In this document: piece by piece, positions 14,782 through 24,115 of the stretch | Position numbering within the stretch: the first letter of the stretch is position 1 | How the letters are laid out: every line of letters starts with the position of its first letter | Origin: CAIPAT01 sp041665605 | GTDB taxonomy: Bacteria > Verrucomicrobiota > Lentisphaeria > Victivallales > Victivallaceae | Length of the DNA stretch: 64,000 bases | Assembly (NCBI GenBank): GCA_041665605.1 | Contig: JBAYIO010000004.1 | Coordinates: 1 to 64,000, forward strand | Reading direction: 5' to 3' | The notes under the pieces: generated by a model | Databases searched by the model: none | Seen by the model: only the letters and a program-made list of their open reading frames with translations | What the model was told of the DNA's origin: nothing | Translations under genes and position numbers: made by a program

Positions 14782-17754
14782 TTATTGTCCGCAGCATTTT
14801 TTATATTTCTTACCGCTGCCGCACGGACAGTCATCATTTCTTCCCACTTTGGCGATCTGGCGCCGGAAAGTAATCTGAATCTGCGGTTCATTCTCCTCTT
14901 TCTCCTGCGGCCTGCCATCGACCTGGACATCTCGTTCGTCAAATTGACCGAATGTTTCATGAATGAAAGTCTGCGGCAGAGATTCAATCATGCGTTCGAA
15001 CTCAGCCAGGCTGGTCAAAGTGGCCTTGAACAGATTATTTATCGCTTCAGCATGAATTTGCTTCATCAGCACCTGGAAGACCTTGAACGCTTCATTTTTA
15101 TATTCCACCAGCGGGTCTTTTTGAGCGTATGCTCTCAAGCTGATGCTGGAACGGAGATTATCCATCGCATAAAGGTTTTCCTGCCATAAGCGGTCGATTG
15201 ATTCGAGAATGGTATGTCTCTGCATCCATATTCTTTCATCGTCCGAGTAACGGGCATTCTTTTCAGTATAGGCTTTTTCAATTTTCTCGATGATCTTCAA
15301 TACCAGGTCATCGTGGGAATTATCTGCCATACCGCGAAATTCCTCTCTGGAAAAGCCAATTGGAAACTTCAGATTCAACCAGGCCAGCAGATGGTCCCAG
15401 TTAAAAGTTTTGTCTTCCTCGCCGTTGACCTCACGGGGCAGCGCCGATTCTTCCACAATGTCCGCAATACCGTTTTCAATCAGCGAAAACAGCAGATCAT
15501 GCGGGTCCTGGGAAAGCAGCGCCTCTTTCCTTATGCCGTAAATGATTTCGCGCTGCTTGTTCATGACATCGTCATATTCAAGGGTGCGTTTACGCATGGA
15601 GAAGTGATGCTGCTCCACCCGTTTCTGGGCGGTCTCGATGGATTTGTTCAACCATGAATGCTGAAGTTCTTCGCCTTCCTCGATGCCGAATTTATCGAAT
15701 ATTTTAACAATCCGGTCTGAACCGAAAAGCCGCATCAGGTTGTCTTCCAGAGACACATAGAATTTTGATGAGCCCGGATCGCCCTGGCGTGAACAGCGTC
15801 CGCGGAGCTGGCGGTCAATGCGCCTGGAATCGTGCCTGGCGCTGCCGATAACGTGCAGGCCGCCGAGACCGACGACTCCGGAGCCGAGTTTAATGTCGGT
15901 ACCGCGCCCGGCCATGTTGGTGGCAACGGTCACCGCGCCCTCCTGCCCTGCCCTGGCGATAATTTCAGCTTCATGCTGATGATTTTTAGCATTCAGCACA
16001 TTGTGCGGAATATTACGGCGTTTAAGCAGGCGGCTCAAAACTTCCGAGTCATCAACTGAAACGGTACCCAGCAGAACGGGCTGACCTTTTTCGTGCCTTC
16101 TGACCACTTCATCAATAATCGCATTATATTTTTCGCGTTTGGTCTTGAATATAGAGTCGTTATCGTCAATTCGACAGCATGGACGGTTGGTTGGAATTAC
16201 GATTACATCCAGCTTGTAAATCTGATGGAATTCATTGGCTTCGGTTTCGGCGGTACCGGTCATCCCTGACAATTTCTTATACAGACGGAAATAGTTCTGG
16301 ATGGTGATTGTCGCCAGTGTCTGGGTTTCGTCTTCAATAACGACGTCTTCCTTTGCTTCAAGCGCCTGATGCAGTCCGTCGCTGAAGCGGCGTCCCGGCA
16401 TCAGACGTCCGGTATGTTCGTCAACAATGAGGATTTTGCCCTCCTGGATGACATAATGAACATCTTTTTCAAACAGGCAGTGAGCTTTGAGCAGTTGAGA
16501 AAGGTCATGCAGCCGTTCGCTTTTCTGCATGAAATCATCCTGGAACTTCTGCTTCTTTTCAGCTTTCTCAATCTCGCTCAGCGTCGTGTCTGTTTCGATA
16601 TTATGCAATTCATTCAGCAAATCAGGCATAATAAACGCTTCCGGGTCGTCGGGGGAAATGGCATTGCGCCCCTTCTCCGTCAAATCAGCTTCGTTGCTCT
16701 TTTCGTCAATAGTGAAAAATAATTCCGACTGGACTTCCTGAAGCAGCCCGCGGTTATTGTCGCTGCGGACTCTCATTTCCAGCTTTTCCAGTTCTTTCAG
16801 TATTGCTCCGTCTTCCAGAACATGCATTAACTGTTTGTGCGTCGCCATCCCGAACTTTACCTGCAGCAGCTTGATCATTGCAGCATAGCGCTCGTCCTCT
16901 GAAACGTTCTCTTTAGCCAGAGTTTCCCTGGCGTCTCTTACCATTCTTGAGCAGAGCAGATTCTGTCTGGAATATAAATCCGCAACCAGCGGTTTCAGCG
17001 AGTCAAACTGATGAGTGGCGGTACCCACCGGGCCGGTAATAATCAGCGGCGTTCTGGCTTCGTCAACAAGAATACTGTCAATTTCGTCAACTATCGCATA
17101 ATAATGGTCGCGCTGAACTAAATGCTCAGGCTCGGCCGCCATTCCCATGTCGCGCAGATAATCGAATCCGAATTCGCTGTTGGTCCCGTAAGTGATGTCG
17201 TAGGTATACTGCTCTCTTCTGACCGGCGGCGGCTGCATATTCTGCAGACAGCCGATAGTCAATCCCAGATAGCGGTAAATTGTTCCCATCCATTCGGCGT
17301 CGCGCCTGGCCAGAAAGTCGTTGACGGTGACGAGTTGACAGTTTCTGCCGGAGAGGGCGTTGAGATACAGCGGCATGGTGGCGACAAGGGTTTTACCTTC
17401 GCCGGTGGCCATTTCCGCGATGTTGCCGCGATGCAGGGCGATTGCTCCAAGTATCTGGACATCGAACGGCACCATATCCCATACCATCTTCTGGTCGCAG
17501 ACGGTAATTTCAGAACCGACCATCCGGCGACAGGCGTTTTTGACCACGGCAAAAGCTTCGCACATGATGTCGTCCAGCGTTTCGCCCCGGGCCAGCCGCT
17601 GCTTGAATTCCGGCGTTTTGTTTTTCAATTCCTCTTCCGTAAGCTTCTGATAAGACAGCTCAAACTCGTTGATCCTTCTGACCAGCGGCATCATCCTTTT
17701 CAGATCCCGGAGAGATTTAGTTCCAAATATTTTCTTTAAAATTGATGTCAGCAT
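14782..17754 (-). CDS. secA: Preprotein translocase ATPase SecA
   Basis: SecA drives Sec-dependent export through SecYEG. Its 990 residues hold Walker A (ATGEGKTLVA), the DEAD-like VDEIDSILVDEARTPL, NMAGRGTDIKLG, and the C-terminal zinc tail CPCGSGKKYKKCCG that binds SecB or ribosomes. Compared with the usual length of about 840-900, there is extra sequence after VDEARTPLIITGP (about residues 270-420, charged and helical), like the enlarged preprotein cross-linking region of some PVC and Bacteroidota SecA proteins. It begins 41 bases after pyrE, and an AGGA box precedes it. Confidence 0.97.
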   Translation of the reverse strand: MLTSILKKIFGTKSLRDLKRMMPLVRRINEFELSYQKLTEEELKNKTPEFKQRLARGETLDDIMCEAFAVVKNACRRMVGSEITVCDQKMVWDMVPFDVQILGAIALHRGNIAEMATGEGKTLVATMPLYLNALSGRNCQLVTVNDFLARRDAEWMGTIYRYLGLTIGCLQNMQPPPVRREQYTYDITYGTNSEFGFDYLRDMGMAAEPEHLVQRDHYYAIVDEIDSILVDEARTPLIITGPVGTATHQFDSLKPLVADLYSRQNLLCSRMVRDARETLAKENVSEDERYAAMIKLLQVKFGMATHKQLMHVLEDGAILKELEKLEMRVRSDNNRGLLQEVQSELFFTIDEKSNEADLTEKGRNAISPDDPEAFIMPDLLNELHNIETDTTLSEIEKAEKKQKFQDDFMQKSERLHDLSQLLKAHCLFEKDVHYVIQEGKILIVDEHTGRLMPGRRFSDGLHQALEAKEDVVIEDETQTLATITIQNYFRLYKKLSGMTGTAETEANEFHQIYKLDVIVIPTNRPCCRIDDNDSIFKTKREKYNAIIDEVVRRHEKGQPVLLGTVSVDDSEVLSRLLKRRNIPHNVLNAKNHQHEAEIIARAGQEGAVTVATNMAGRGTDIKLGSGVVGLGGLHVIGSARHDSRRIDRQLRGRCSRQGDPGSSKFYVSLEDNLMRLFGSDRIVKIFDKFGIEEGEELQHSWLNKSIETAQKRVEQHHFSMRKRTLEYDDVMNKQREIIYGIRKEALLSQDPHDLLFSLIENGIADIVEESALPREVNGEEDKTFNWDHLLAWLNLKFPIGFSREEFRGMADNSHDDLVLKIIEKIEKAYTEKNARYSDDERIWMQRHTILESIDRLWQENLYAMDNLRSSISLRAYAQKDPLVEYKNEAFKVFQVLMKQIHAEAINNLFKATLTSLAEFERMIESLPQTFIHETFGQFDERDVQVDGRPQEKEENEPQIQITFRRQIAKVGRNDDCPCGSGKKYKKCCGQ

Positions 17755-17795
17755 GAGTATTCCTGTATGGTGTTTCCCGGTGGTTGTTTCCGGTA

Positions 17796-18362
17796 TTATT
17801 TTGAGCCGGGACGTTCAATCGGAACTCCGGCTTTGCACAACGGGCAGTTATCCGGCTCATAGGTTTCCAATTCAAGTTCCAGCAGGCATTGATGCGGAAT
17901 GTCAAATCTGGCCTGGCCGCAACTGCGGTCAACCAGCACCCCGACGCCGACAACATCCCCGCCGAAAGTCCGGACAAGCTCAATGGTCTCCTGTACTCTG
18001 CCGCCGCGGGTGACCACGTCTTCCGCCACCAGAATTTTTTCGCCGGGTTTAATCTGGAAGCCGCGTTTGAGCACCAGCTTGCCGTCTTCCTTATCGGCGA
18101 AAATGGCTTTTACGCCAAGCGCTCTGGCAACTTCCTGCCCGACGATCAGGCCGCCGACTGCCGGAGAAATTACGGTATCGATTTTCAGATGTTTGAATTT
18201 TTCAGCCAGCACACGGCATACCTTTTCCGCAATATCCGGATACTGCAGCAGCAGCGCAGCCTGAAAGAAACGGTTGCTGTGAAGTCCGCTGCGGAGTTTA
18301 AAATGTCCTTCAAGGAGAGCCTGGGAATCCTGGAATATCTTGATCACTTCTTCTTTTTTCAT
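17796..18362 (-). CDS. pyrE: Orotate phosphoribosyltransferase
   Basis: PyrE joins orotate and PRPP to make OMP in pyrimidine synthesis. The 188 residues include the PRPP-binding signature ILVAEDVVTRGGRVQETI and an N-terminal GHFKLRSGLHSNRFFQ that fits the OPRT substrate loop. The C-terminal CPLCKAG adds two cysteines, as in the shorter OPRT form of many Gram-positive and PVC bacteria. It lies between a zinc-ribbon-like gene and secA on the same strand, probably in one transcript. Confidence 0.92.
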   Translation of the reverse strand: MKKEEVIKIFQDSQALLEGHFKLRSGLHSNRFFQAALLLQYPDIAEKVCRVLAEKFKHLKIDTVISPAVGGLIVGQEVARALGVKAIFADKEDGKLVLKRGFQIKPGEKILVAEDVVTRGGRVQETIELVRTFGGDVVGVGVLVDRSCGQARFDIPHQCLLELELETYEPDNCPLCKAGVPIERPGSK

Positions 18363-18418
18363 AAAAATATCACTTCATTATTTATAGGTTATTTAAACAG
18401 CTTATTCAAAACGGGGAA

Positions 18419-18814
18419 TTATCTGAACGTGTCCGGGGATGAAGGTTCCACCCAAAGATGAAAGTCCACTTTGCTCCCTCCCAGATTGAGCGTAATCATC
18501 GTGTTCAGCCGGGTCAGCAGCAGTGCATACGGAATCTTGACTTCACCGTTTGCAACATTGACGGAAACGTTGCAGTCGCCCAGAATGTCCTCGGCATTGC
18601 GTATTGCAACGATTAACAGCAGCATCCGGTTCAGTTTGTCCCGCAAATCATCATCCAGTTCATAAGTACTGTGACATTTGGCGCAAACCGCCTGAAAATC
18701 CGGACGGGAGACATCCGCAAGATTAAATTTGATGATTCCGTCACAGCTTTTGTCCAGACAATGAAAGTCTATCTGGGCTTTTGCCCCGAGATTATCCTTT
18801 TTCGTAGCCGCCAT
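18419..18814 (-). CDS. Small zinc-ribbon-like protein of unknown function
   Basis: This 131-residue protein has two cysteine pairs in its first half (FHCLDKSC and VCAKCHSTYEL), spaced like a zinc ribbon, followed by a helix (RDKLNRMLLLIVAIRNAEDIL) and a beta-rich tail. I do not recognise the family. ATG 18814 is chosen because GGAG stands six bases before it; a GTG four codons upstream lacks a box. It precedes pyrE by 56 bases, so it probably heads the pyrE-secA-SPFH run. 18815-18986 is AT-rich without a gene. Confidence 0.65.
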   Translation of the reverse strand: MAATKKDNLGAKAQIDFHCLDKSCDGIIKFNLADVSRPDFQAVCAKCHSTYELDDDLRDKLNRMLLLIVAIRNAEDILGDCNVSVNVANGEVKIPYALLLTRLNTMITLNLGGSKVDFHLWVEPSSPDTFR

Positions 18815-18986
18815 TAGTTGCTCCACATGTATTATTAATTATTATTGAAAATGAATAGCAATTGCTTGAGAACTCAGTAATATAGAATGACTTTGACATT
18901 TTTTAAAGTCTTGCAAAAGATTAATCCCGCTATTTTTGTTGCAAGGGAGGAATATGCAGCAACTTATCAATGTCTGATGCAGTTGG

Positions 18987-20339
18987 TTACGGAGGGCAGC
19001 CGGATATAAGCTGTTTCAGTTTTGCAAAAATAACAATGTTTTCATAATTGCCGGCGAACAGTTCCTGGCCTTTGCCCGAAGCGGCAGTGGTGATCGGCGT
19101 CATCGAGTGGCCGCCGGTGGTCCATTTTACTCCGCAATGCAGATCACGAATCTTGAACGCCAGAGAGAGGAAAGCTTTATGCTTGTCCTTTGCATTCCCG
19201 TTCCATACCGTGTTTAAATCCGCCTGTTCAGCCGGGGTAAAACCTTCGAATCCCAAAGAATCCTTTACCAGGCTGAAAGCCTGTTCAAAATTCTTCCCGG
19301 TATCCTTGATCTGCTTTAAATCTGCCAGAATTACGCCGTAACTGGCCTTCTGTTTAAGGATTCCCGCCTTTTGTGGCTGCATATCCTCGGCAAGCGTCAG
19401 TCCGCCGGTTTCGTGATCGGCAGTTACCAGAATCAACGTATTGTCCGGATGTTTCTGTTGAAATTCCATACCGGTTTTTACGGCATTGTCAAAAGCGAAA
19501 AGTTCCTGAATCATGGTTCCGGCATCATTGCCGTGGGAGGCGTGATCAATCCTGCCGCCTTCAACCATGATGAAAAAACCATTGGGATTATTCAGTATTT
19601 CTGATGCTTTAAGGGTATATTCCGCCAAAGTCGGAATATCCTGGTTTTTCGTATCGATAACCCAGTAAGCCGGAGTCTGCGCGTAACATTTTGCCTGGGT
19701 TGCGGCCTGAAGGCCGGACTTGCCATCGAGAATTGTATAGCCGCCGGCTTTCAGCTTCCGGGCAAAATCAGCTTCGGAAGGCATTTCTTTGTCCAGATAC
19801 AACTTGCCGCCGCCGAAAAAATCAAATCCGCTGGATGCCATATCGCTGACAATGTCTTTAAACTGGCCGCGTGCGGAAACATGGGCATAAAAGGCGGCAG
19901 GGGTGGCGTCATTAAGCACCGAAGTGGAAATAATTCCAATCTTCATCCCTTTCTGCTTCGCGATATTGGCAATGCTGATAACACTGTTCCCGGCCGGGTC
20001 CAGTCCGAGTTTGCCGTTGGTAGTTTTTACTCCGCAGGCAATCGCAGTGCCGGCCGCCGCTGAATCAGTCGTCGTTTTTTCTGAATTCAACGTTATCGTC
20101 TTCGCCTGAACCGGCAGACGGGTCATAAAAAGTTTTGCGCCGGGACGTCCATTCTGAAACGCCTGCTCGGCCAGTATTTTATGATTGTCGCCCATTCCGT
20201 CGCCAATAAACAGAAAAACGTATTTGACGGTGTTGCCATTGGAAGCAGCAGTTGCATCCTGGGCGGATTTAACTTCACATGCTCCGGCAAAAACGGTCAA
20301 TATCATTATAAATGCAAATTTTGCGGATATCGTATTCAT
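18987..20339 (-). CDS. phoA: Alkaline phosphatase, exported
   Basis: This 450-residue phosphomonoesterase has the PhoA fold. The nucleophile serine lies in TTTDSAAAGTAIA, metal ligands in LFIGDGMGDNH, VEGGRIDHASHGND, VTADHETGGL and GGHSMTPI. The N-terminus is a lipoprotein-type signal (VFAGAC, lipidation at about residue 21), so the enzyme is probably anchored in the envelope and releases phosphate from organic esters. It stands alone between the zinc-ribbon gene and the divergent ftsA. I did not find a clear Pho box in the 217-base upstream gap. Confidence 0.93.
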   Translation of the reverse strand: MNTISAKFAFIMILTVFAGACEVKSAQDATAASNGNTVKYVFLFIGDGMGDNHKILAEQAFQNGRPGAKLFMTRLPVQAKTITLNSEKTTTDSAAAGTAIACGVKTTNGKLGLDPAGNSVISIANIAKQKGMKIGIISTSVLNDATPAAFYAHVSARGQFKDIVSDMASSGFDFFGGGKLYLDKEMPSEADFARKLKAGGYTILDGKSGLQAATQAKCYAQTPAYWVIDTKNQDIPTLAEYTLKASEILNNPNGFFIMVEGGRIDHASHGNDAGTMIQELFAFDNAVKTGMEFQQKHPDNTLILVTADHETGGLTLAEDMQPQKAGILKQKASYGVILADLKQIKDTGKNFEQAFSLVKDSLGFEGFTPAEQADLNTVWNGNAKDKHKAFLSLAFKIRDLHCGVKWTTGGHSMTPITTAASGKGQELFAGNYENIVIFAKLKQLISGCPP

Positions 20340-20556
20340 TAAAACTCTGACAAAGTCCTGTATAAAATTTATAATCCCATTTAAGGTATCATCTAAATCA
20401 ATAATTAGTAGCAGGCAAAAATAAAACTTTAAAAAAATTATTAAGCGGTTAAAAACACATAAATTTTTGAATGTGCATTAGCAATTTCGCAGTTTTGAAA
20501 TATTTTTCAATTTAGTACATATGTGTTCTTAAAATAATTAATTATAGAGTTTATAG

Positions 20557-21834
20557 ATGTTTCATCAGAGAAATATAATAACAGCGGTTGAGTTAGGCAC
20601 TTCGAAAATCTGCGTTCTGGTCGGTGAAGCTCTTCCCGAAGGCGGCATTTCAGTGATCGGTCATGGCGAGGCTCCTTCCGAAAATGCGATTTGCAAGGGT
20701 GAAATTTCGGACATGTCCGCCGTGCTGGATATCCTGATGCGGGTCATTGATGAAGCCGAAGAATCTTCCGGACGGGCGGTCAACAGCAGCAGCCTGATTG
20801 CAGTTGCCGTAACCGGGGCCAGCATCAGTTCCTACCAGGGCATCGGGACGGTGTTCGTGAAATCAGAAAATCACCGGGTATCCGATGATGACATTGATGA
20901 GGCGCTGCAAAATGCCCAGGTGAAACCGCTGCCGTTCGACCAGACGATCATCAACACCTTTGACTCCTACTTCATGCTTGACGGCTGCCGGCGCGTGCGC
21001 AATCCGTCCGATCAGGTGGCGGATAAATTCGAGGCATATATTCATGTCATTCACGGCGATACCAACAGGATTGAGAACTTTAAATCAATTCTTCGCGACG
21101 CCGGTTTTGATGAAGAAATTATTCCGGTGTTCAGCGGAATTGCGTCTGCTTACGGGATTCTGACTGAAGAGGAAAAGGAAAACGGCGTGCTGCTGGTTGA
21201 CATGGGCGCGGGCTCCACAGAATACATTGTCATCTACAATATGGGCGTGCTGTACAGCGGGGTGCTGCCGGTTGGATTTGATCATGTCGCCAATGATCTT
21301 TCGCTCGGCCTTGATCTGCATATTTCCACCTGCCGCAAGATGCTGAAAGACGGTTCGATCATGCAGCATATCCATGACCGCAAAGGCTTTGTGGAACTGA
21401 AGACCGTCAACGGCAATCTCCGCAAAGTTCCGCTCAGTTCAATCGAAAAAATCATTGATCTGCGCCTCCGGGAAATCTTTCAGATTATTCACCGCAAAAT
21501 CAAGGATCACGGAATTATCAATAACCTCGGTTCCGGCGGCGTGATTTCCGGCGGGGCGGCGCTTTTCCCGAGAACGCCGGAGATTTTTAAAGAAGTCTTT
21601 GAGTTTCCGGTGAGGATCGGTCAGCCGTTCGATGCCAGCGGCGCGGTAACCGGCATTGAAAATCCGCGCTACAGCACCATCTGGGGGGTGCTAAAGTTCG
21701 GAGAGGAACTCAGCCGGATTCTTACGACCAGGGAAAGACCCGGTGTTTTCAGCAGGATGCTGAATCCCATTGACAATGTCGCCGGACGGTTCTGGCAAGG
21801 CGTCAGCAACTTGAAAAAATCAATAAAGTTTTAG
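20557..21834 (+). CDS. ftsA: Cell division protein FtsA
   Basis: FtsA is the actin-like protein that tethers FtsZ to the membrane and recruits later division proteins. The 425 residues show the ATPase segments TAVELGTSKICVLVGE, LLVDMGAGSTEYIVI and GSGGVISGGAALFP, and the SHS2/1C insert (residues about 80-165). The C-terminal GRFWQGVSNLKKSIKF is an amphipathic helix of the membrane-targeting type. It is followed after five bases by the divergent ftsZ, the normal gene order for division. No mur genes are nearby, so the pair is detached from the dcw cluster. Confidence 0.95.
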   Translation: MFHQRNIITAVELGTSKICVLVGEALPEGGISVIGHGEAPSENAICKGEISDMSAVLDILMRVIDEAEESSGRAVNSSSLIAVAVTGASISSYQGIGTVFVKSENHRVSDDDIDEALQNAQVKPLPFDQTIINTFDSYFMLDGCRRVRNPSDQVADKFEAYIHVIHGDTNRIENFKSILRDAGFDEEIIPVFSGIASAYGILTEEEKENGVLLVDMGAGSTEYIVIYNMGVLYSGVLPVGFDHVANDLSLGLDLHISTCRKMLKDGSIMQHIHDRKGFVELKTVNGNLRKVPLSSIEKIIDLRLREIFQIIHRKIKDHGIINNLGSGGVISGGAALFPRTPEIFKEVFEFPVRIGQPFDASGAVTGIENPRYSTIWGVLKFGEELSRILTTRERPGVFSRMLNPIDNVAGRFWQGVSNLKKSIKF

Positions 21835-21839
21835 GCAAT

Positions 21840-23042
21840 ATGACAACAGAAAAAACAAAACCAATCAAAGTCACAGTTGTCGGCATCGGCAATTCCGGAG
21901 TGAAAATCATCAACCGCCTTGCGGCTTTGAAAGAATCCGTATGGCTGAATATGGTCGCGATAGATACTGACGCCGAAGCGATTGAAAAATGTATTGTTCC
22001 TACTAAGATTGTTGCCGACACGCAATGGCGTAACGGCATCGGCTGCGGCGGAGATGTTATAAAAGGCCAGCGTTCGCTGGGGCGCGAACGTCCCAGAATC
22101 AATGAACTGCTGGAGGACACCACGCTGCTGATCGTTACCGGCGGACTCGGCGGCGGCACCGCCACCGGCGGCGCCCCGATCTTCGCCAGTGTGGCGAAAA
22201 GCCGCAAAATTCCCACGATATTTATAATGACCACCCCTTTTACGCTTGAAGGCCACAGCAAACGGCGCACCGCCGAAGACGGCGTCCGCGAACTGCTGCC
22301 GACGGTGGATGTGCTGCTCTGCCTGCCTAACGATCTGCTGTTCTCTTCGCTCCCTGCTGATTTCCCGGTCGGCGACGCATTTGAAAAAGCTGATATTGAA
22401 GTGGCCAGGGCGATTCTCGGGGTAAGCGAAATCATGCGCTGCCAAAATCTCATCGCTGCCGATTTTTCCGATTTTGTCGCAATTATGAATAAACGCAAAA
22501 GCGTATGCAGCATAGGCGTCGGGACTGCCGCGTCGTCTGACGGCCTTAACCGCTGCCATCTGGCGCTGGAACGGATGCTGGAGTCGCCGCTGCTGGGCGG
22601 AGCGGCGCAAATGAAGGAAGCGGACGCGCTGTTTCTGGTAATGACCGGCGGCCCGGATTTGAATATCGGTGAAACCAAAATGGCTTTTGAGATCGCCGCC
22701 AAGTTCATCGGAGAGGATTCGAAAGTCATTGTCGGCACCAATACCGATCCCGCTTATGCCGATTTCGTTCAGATTACTGCGATAACCGTTAAATTCGACA
22801 AGAAAGAGACCAAGGAGGATTTGCGGCGCAACAATGAATTCGGTTTTGATCCGGTGTCCAGCCCCGTCCGGACTACAGTTAATAAAGCTTCACTGGCAAA
22901 GGATTTTGAACAGGGTGAACTGCCGCTGCAAAATATTTCCAAGGGAATTTTCCTCAATACCACTCCGGTAAACCATAATGGCGAGGACCTGGACGTGCCG
23001 ACTTACCAGCGCAAAATGATCATCATTGACAAAGGCGAATAA
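21840..23042 (+). CDS. ftsZ: Divergent FtsZ
   Basis: This is the tubulin-like GTPase of the Z-ring, 400 residues, clearly FtsZ but altered at key places. The T4 signature is GGLGGGTATGGAP (101-113) where GGGTGTG is usual. The T1 glycine run reads VGIGNSG in place of VGGGGGN. The nucleotide-contact NTD reads DTD (42-44). The T7 synergy loop reads AADFSDF (206-212), so the Asn of NxDxxD is Ala while both Asp remain. The C-terminal LDVPTYQRK matches the peptide that binds FtsA. It follows ftsA directly and probably works with it. Whether GTP turnover is normal cannot be judged from sequence. Confidence 0.9.
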   Translation: MTTEKTKPIKVTVVGIGNSGVKIINRLAALKESVWLNMVAIDTDAEAIEKCIVPTKIVADTQWRNGIGCGGDVIKGQRSLGRERPRINELLEDTTLLIVTGGLGGGTATGGAPIFASVAKSRKIPTIFIMTTPFTLEGHSKRRTAEDGVRELLPTVDVLLCLPNDLLFSSLPADFPVGDAFEKADIEVARAILGVSEIMRCQNLIAADFSDFVAIMNKRKSVCSIGVGTAASSDGLNRCHLALERMLESPLLGGAAQMKEADALFLVMTGGPDLNIGETKMAFEIAAKFIGEDSKVIVGTNTDPAYADFVQITAITVKFDKKETKEDLRRNNEFGFDPVSSPVRTTVNKASLAKDFEQGELPLQNISKGIFLNTTPVNHNGEDLDVPTYQRKMIIIDKGE

Positions 23043-23059
23043 CCACAGAGGCAGATAAA

Positions 23060-23428
23060 ATGGGTACCGCATCGCTTGTAATTGGTATTATCGCAATAAT
23101 TTTCGGATTCATTCCGGTATGTAATTATTTCCTGCTGCTTCCGGCATTGCTCGGACTGGTGCTCGGCATCATTGATATCAGAATCAAGGTCAGACAAAAT
23201 AAACCGAAAAGTGAAAGTATTTGCGGGGTTGTGCTCAACGGCCTGGCGATTTTCGTGATTGCCGCCTGGACGGTGGTAATCGCATTGATAATTTCGTCTT
23301 CCGGAGAGCAGATACAACGGCTGCAACTCATAGTCCAGGATCAGCTTACCCGCATGCAGCGCCAGAGTTCCGCCTATATTTCCGACCTGGAATATTCTTC
23401 GCCGAAAGATAAAGCGGAAGAGGAATAA
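23060..23428 (+). CDS. DUF4190-type small membrane protein
   Basis: This 122-residue protein has an N-terminal pattern typical of DUF4190 (TASLVIGIIAIIFGFIP ... LGLVLGIIDI) and three hydrophobic segments at about 3-22, 25-40 and 55-78, then a short cytosolic-looking acidic tail. Function is unknown in the family. It begins 17 bases after ftsZ and probably shares its transcript, which would place it at the division site by association only. It converges with the fumarase genes. Confidence 0.7.
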   Translation: MGTASLVIGIIAIIFGFIPVCNYFLLLPALLGLVLGIIDIRIKVRQNKPKSESICGVVLNGLAIFVIAAWTVVIALIISSSGEQIQRLQLIVQDQLTRMQRQSSAYISDLEYSSPKDKAEEE

Positions 23429-23468
23429 GACTCAGAGTTCTAACCTGAATATTTCATAAACTATAGGA

Positions 23469-24002
23469 TTAACGTTGATAGAGATTGCAGCCGTCGGCAT
23501 CGGTAGCGACGATCAGCGGCATATCTTTAACTTCCAGACGGTGAATCGCCTCCGCGCCCAGGTCATTGTAGCAGACAACTTCACAGGCGGTGATGCATTT
23601 TGCAATCAGCGCGGCGGCTCCGCCGGTGGCGGCAAAATAGACGCATTTATATTTTTTCATGGCTTCAATTACATTCGCCCCGCGACCGCCTTTGCCGATC
23701 ATGCCTTTAAGTCCGGCTTCGGCGATCAGTTTTGGCGAATACGCGTCCATCCGGTAACTGGTCGTCGGCCCGGCGCTGCCGATTACCTGTCCCGGTTTCG
23801 CCGGCGTGGGGCCGACAAAATAAATTACCTGTCCGTGCAAATCAAGCGGCAGCGGTTCGCCTTTATCCAGCAGTTCGCAGAGACGCTTATGCGCGGCATC
23901 GCGTCCGGTATAAATAACTCCTGAAAGCAGCACTTCCTGTCCGGCTTTCAGGGAGCAGACCAGCTTATCGTCCAGCGGTGTGGTTATTTTAATTATTGAC
24001 AT
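23469..24002 (-). CDS. Class I fumarate hydratase, beta subunit
   Basis: This is the C-terminal-type subunit (177 residues) of the oxygen-sensitive [4Fe-4S] fumarase, equal to the second half of E. coli FumA or to TtdB of tartrate dehydratase. Visible marks are VIYTGRDAAHKRLCELL, VGPTPAKPGQVIGSAGPTTSYRMD and GKGGRGANVIEAMKKY. It pairs with the alpha subunit upstream, 113 bases away on the same strand. Fumarase versus tartrate dehydratase cannot be settled from sequence by eye; fumarase is the commoner form. Confidence 0.9.
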   Translation of the reverse strand: MSIIKITTPLDDKLVCSLKAGQEVLLSGVIYTGRDAAHKRLCELLDKGEPLPLDLHGQVIYFVGPTPAKPGQVIGSAGPTTSYRMDAYSPKLIAEAGLKGMIGKGGRGANVIEAMKKYKCVYFAATGGAAALIAKCITACEVVCYNDLGAEAIHRLEVKDMPLIVATDADGCNLYQR

Positions 24003-24115
24003 GATAGTTTTCTCAATTCTCTCTTTTATCTCTAAATGCTTTCTGTTTTATTCTGTCTTCCGGATTTAATGACTTCCGGCTGTTTCGTCTTCCGTTTTCC
24101 GGCTGTTCCGCCCCT

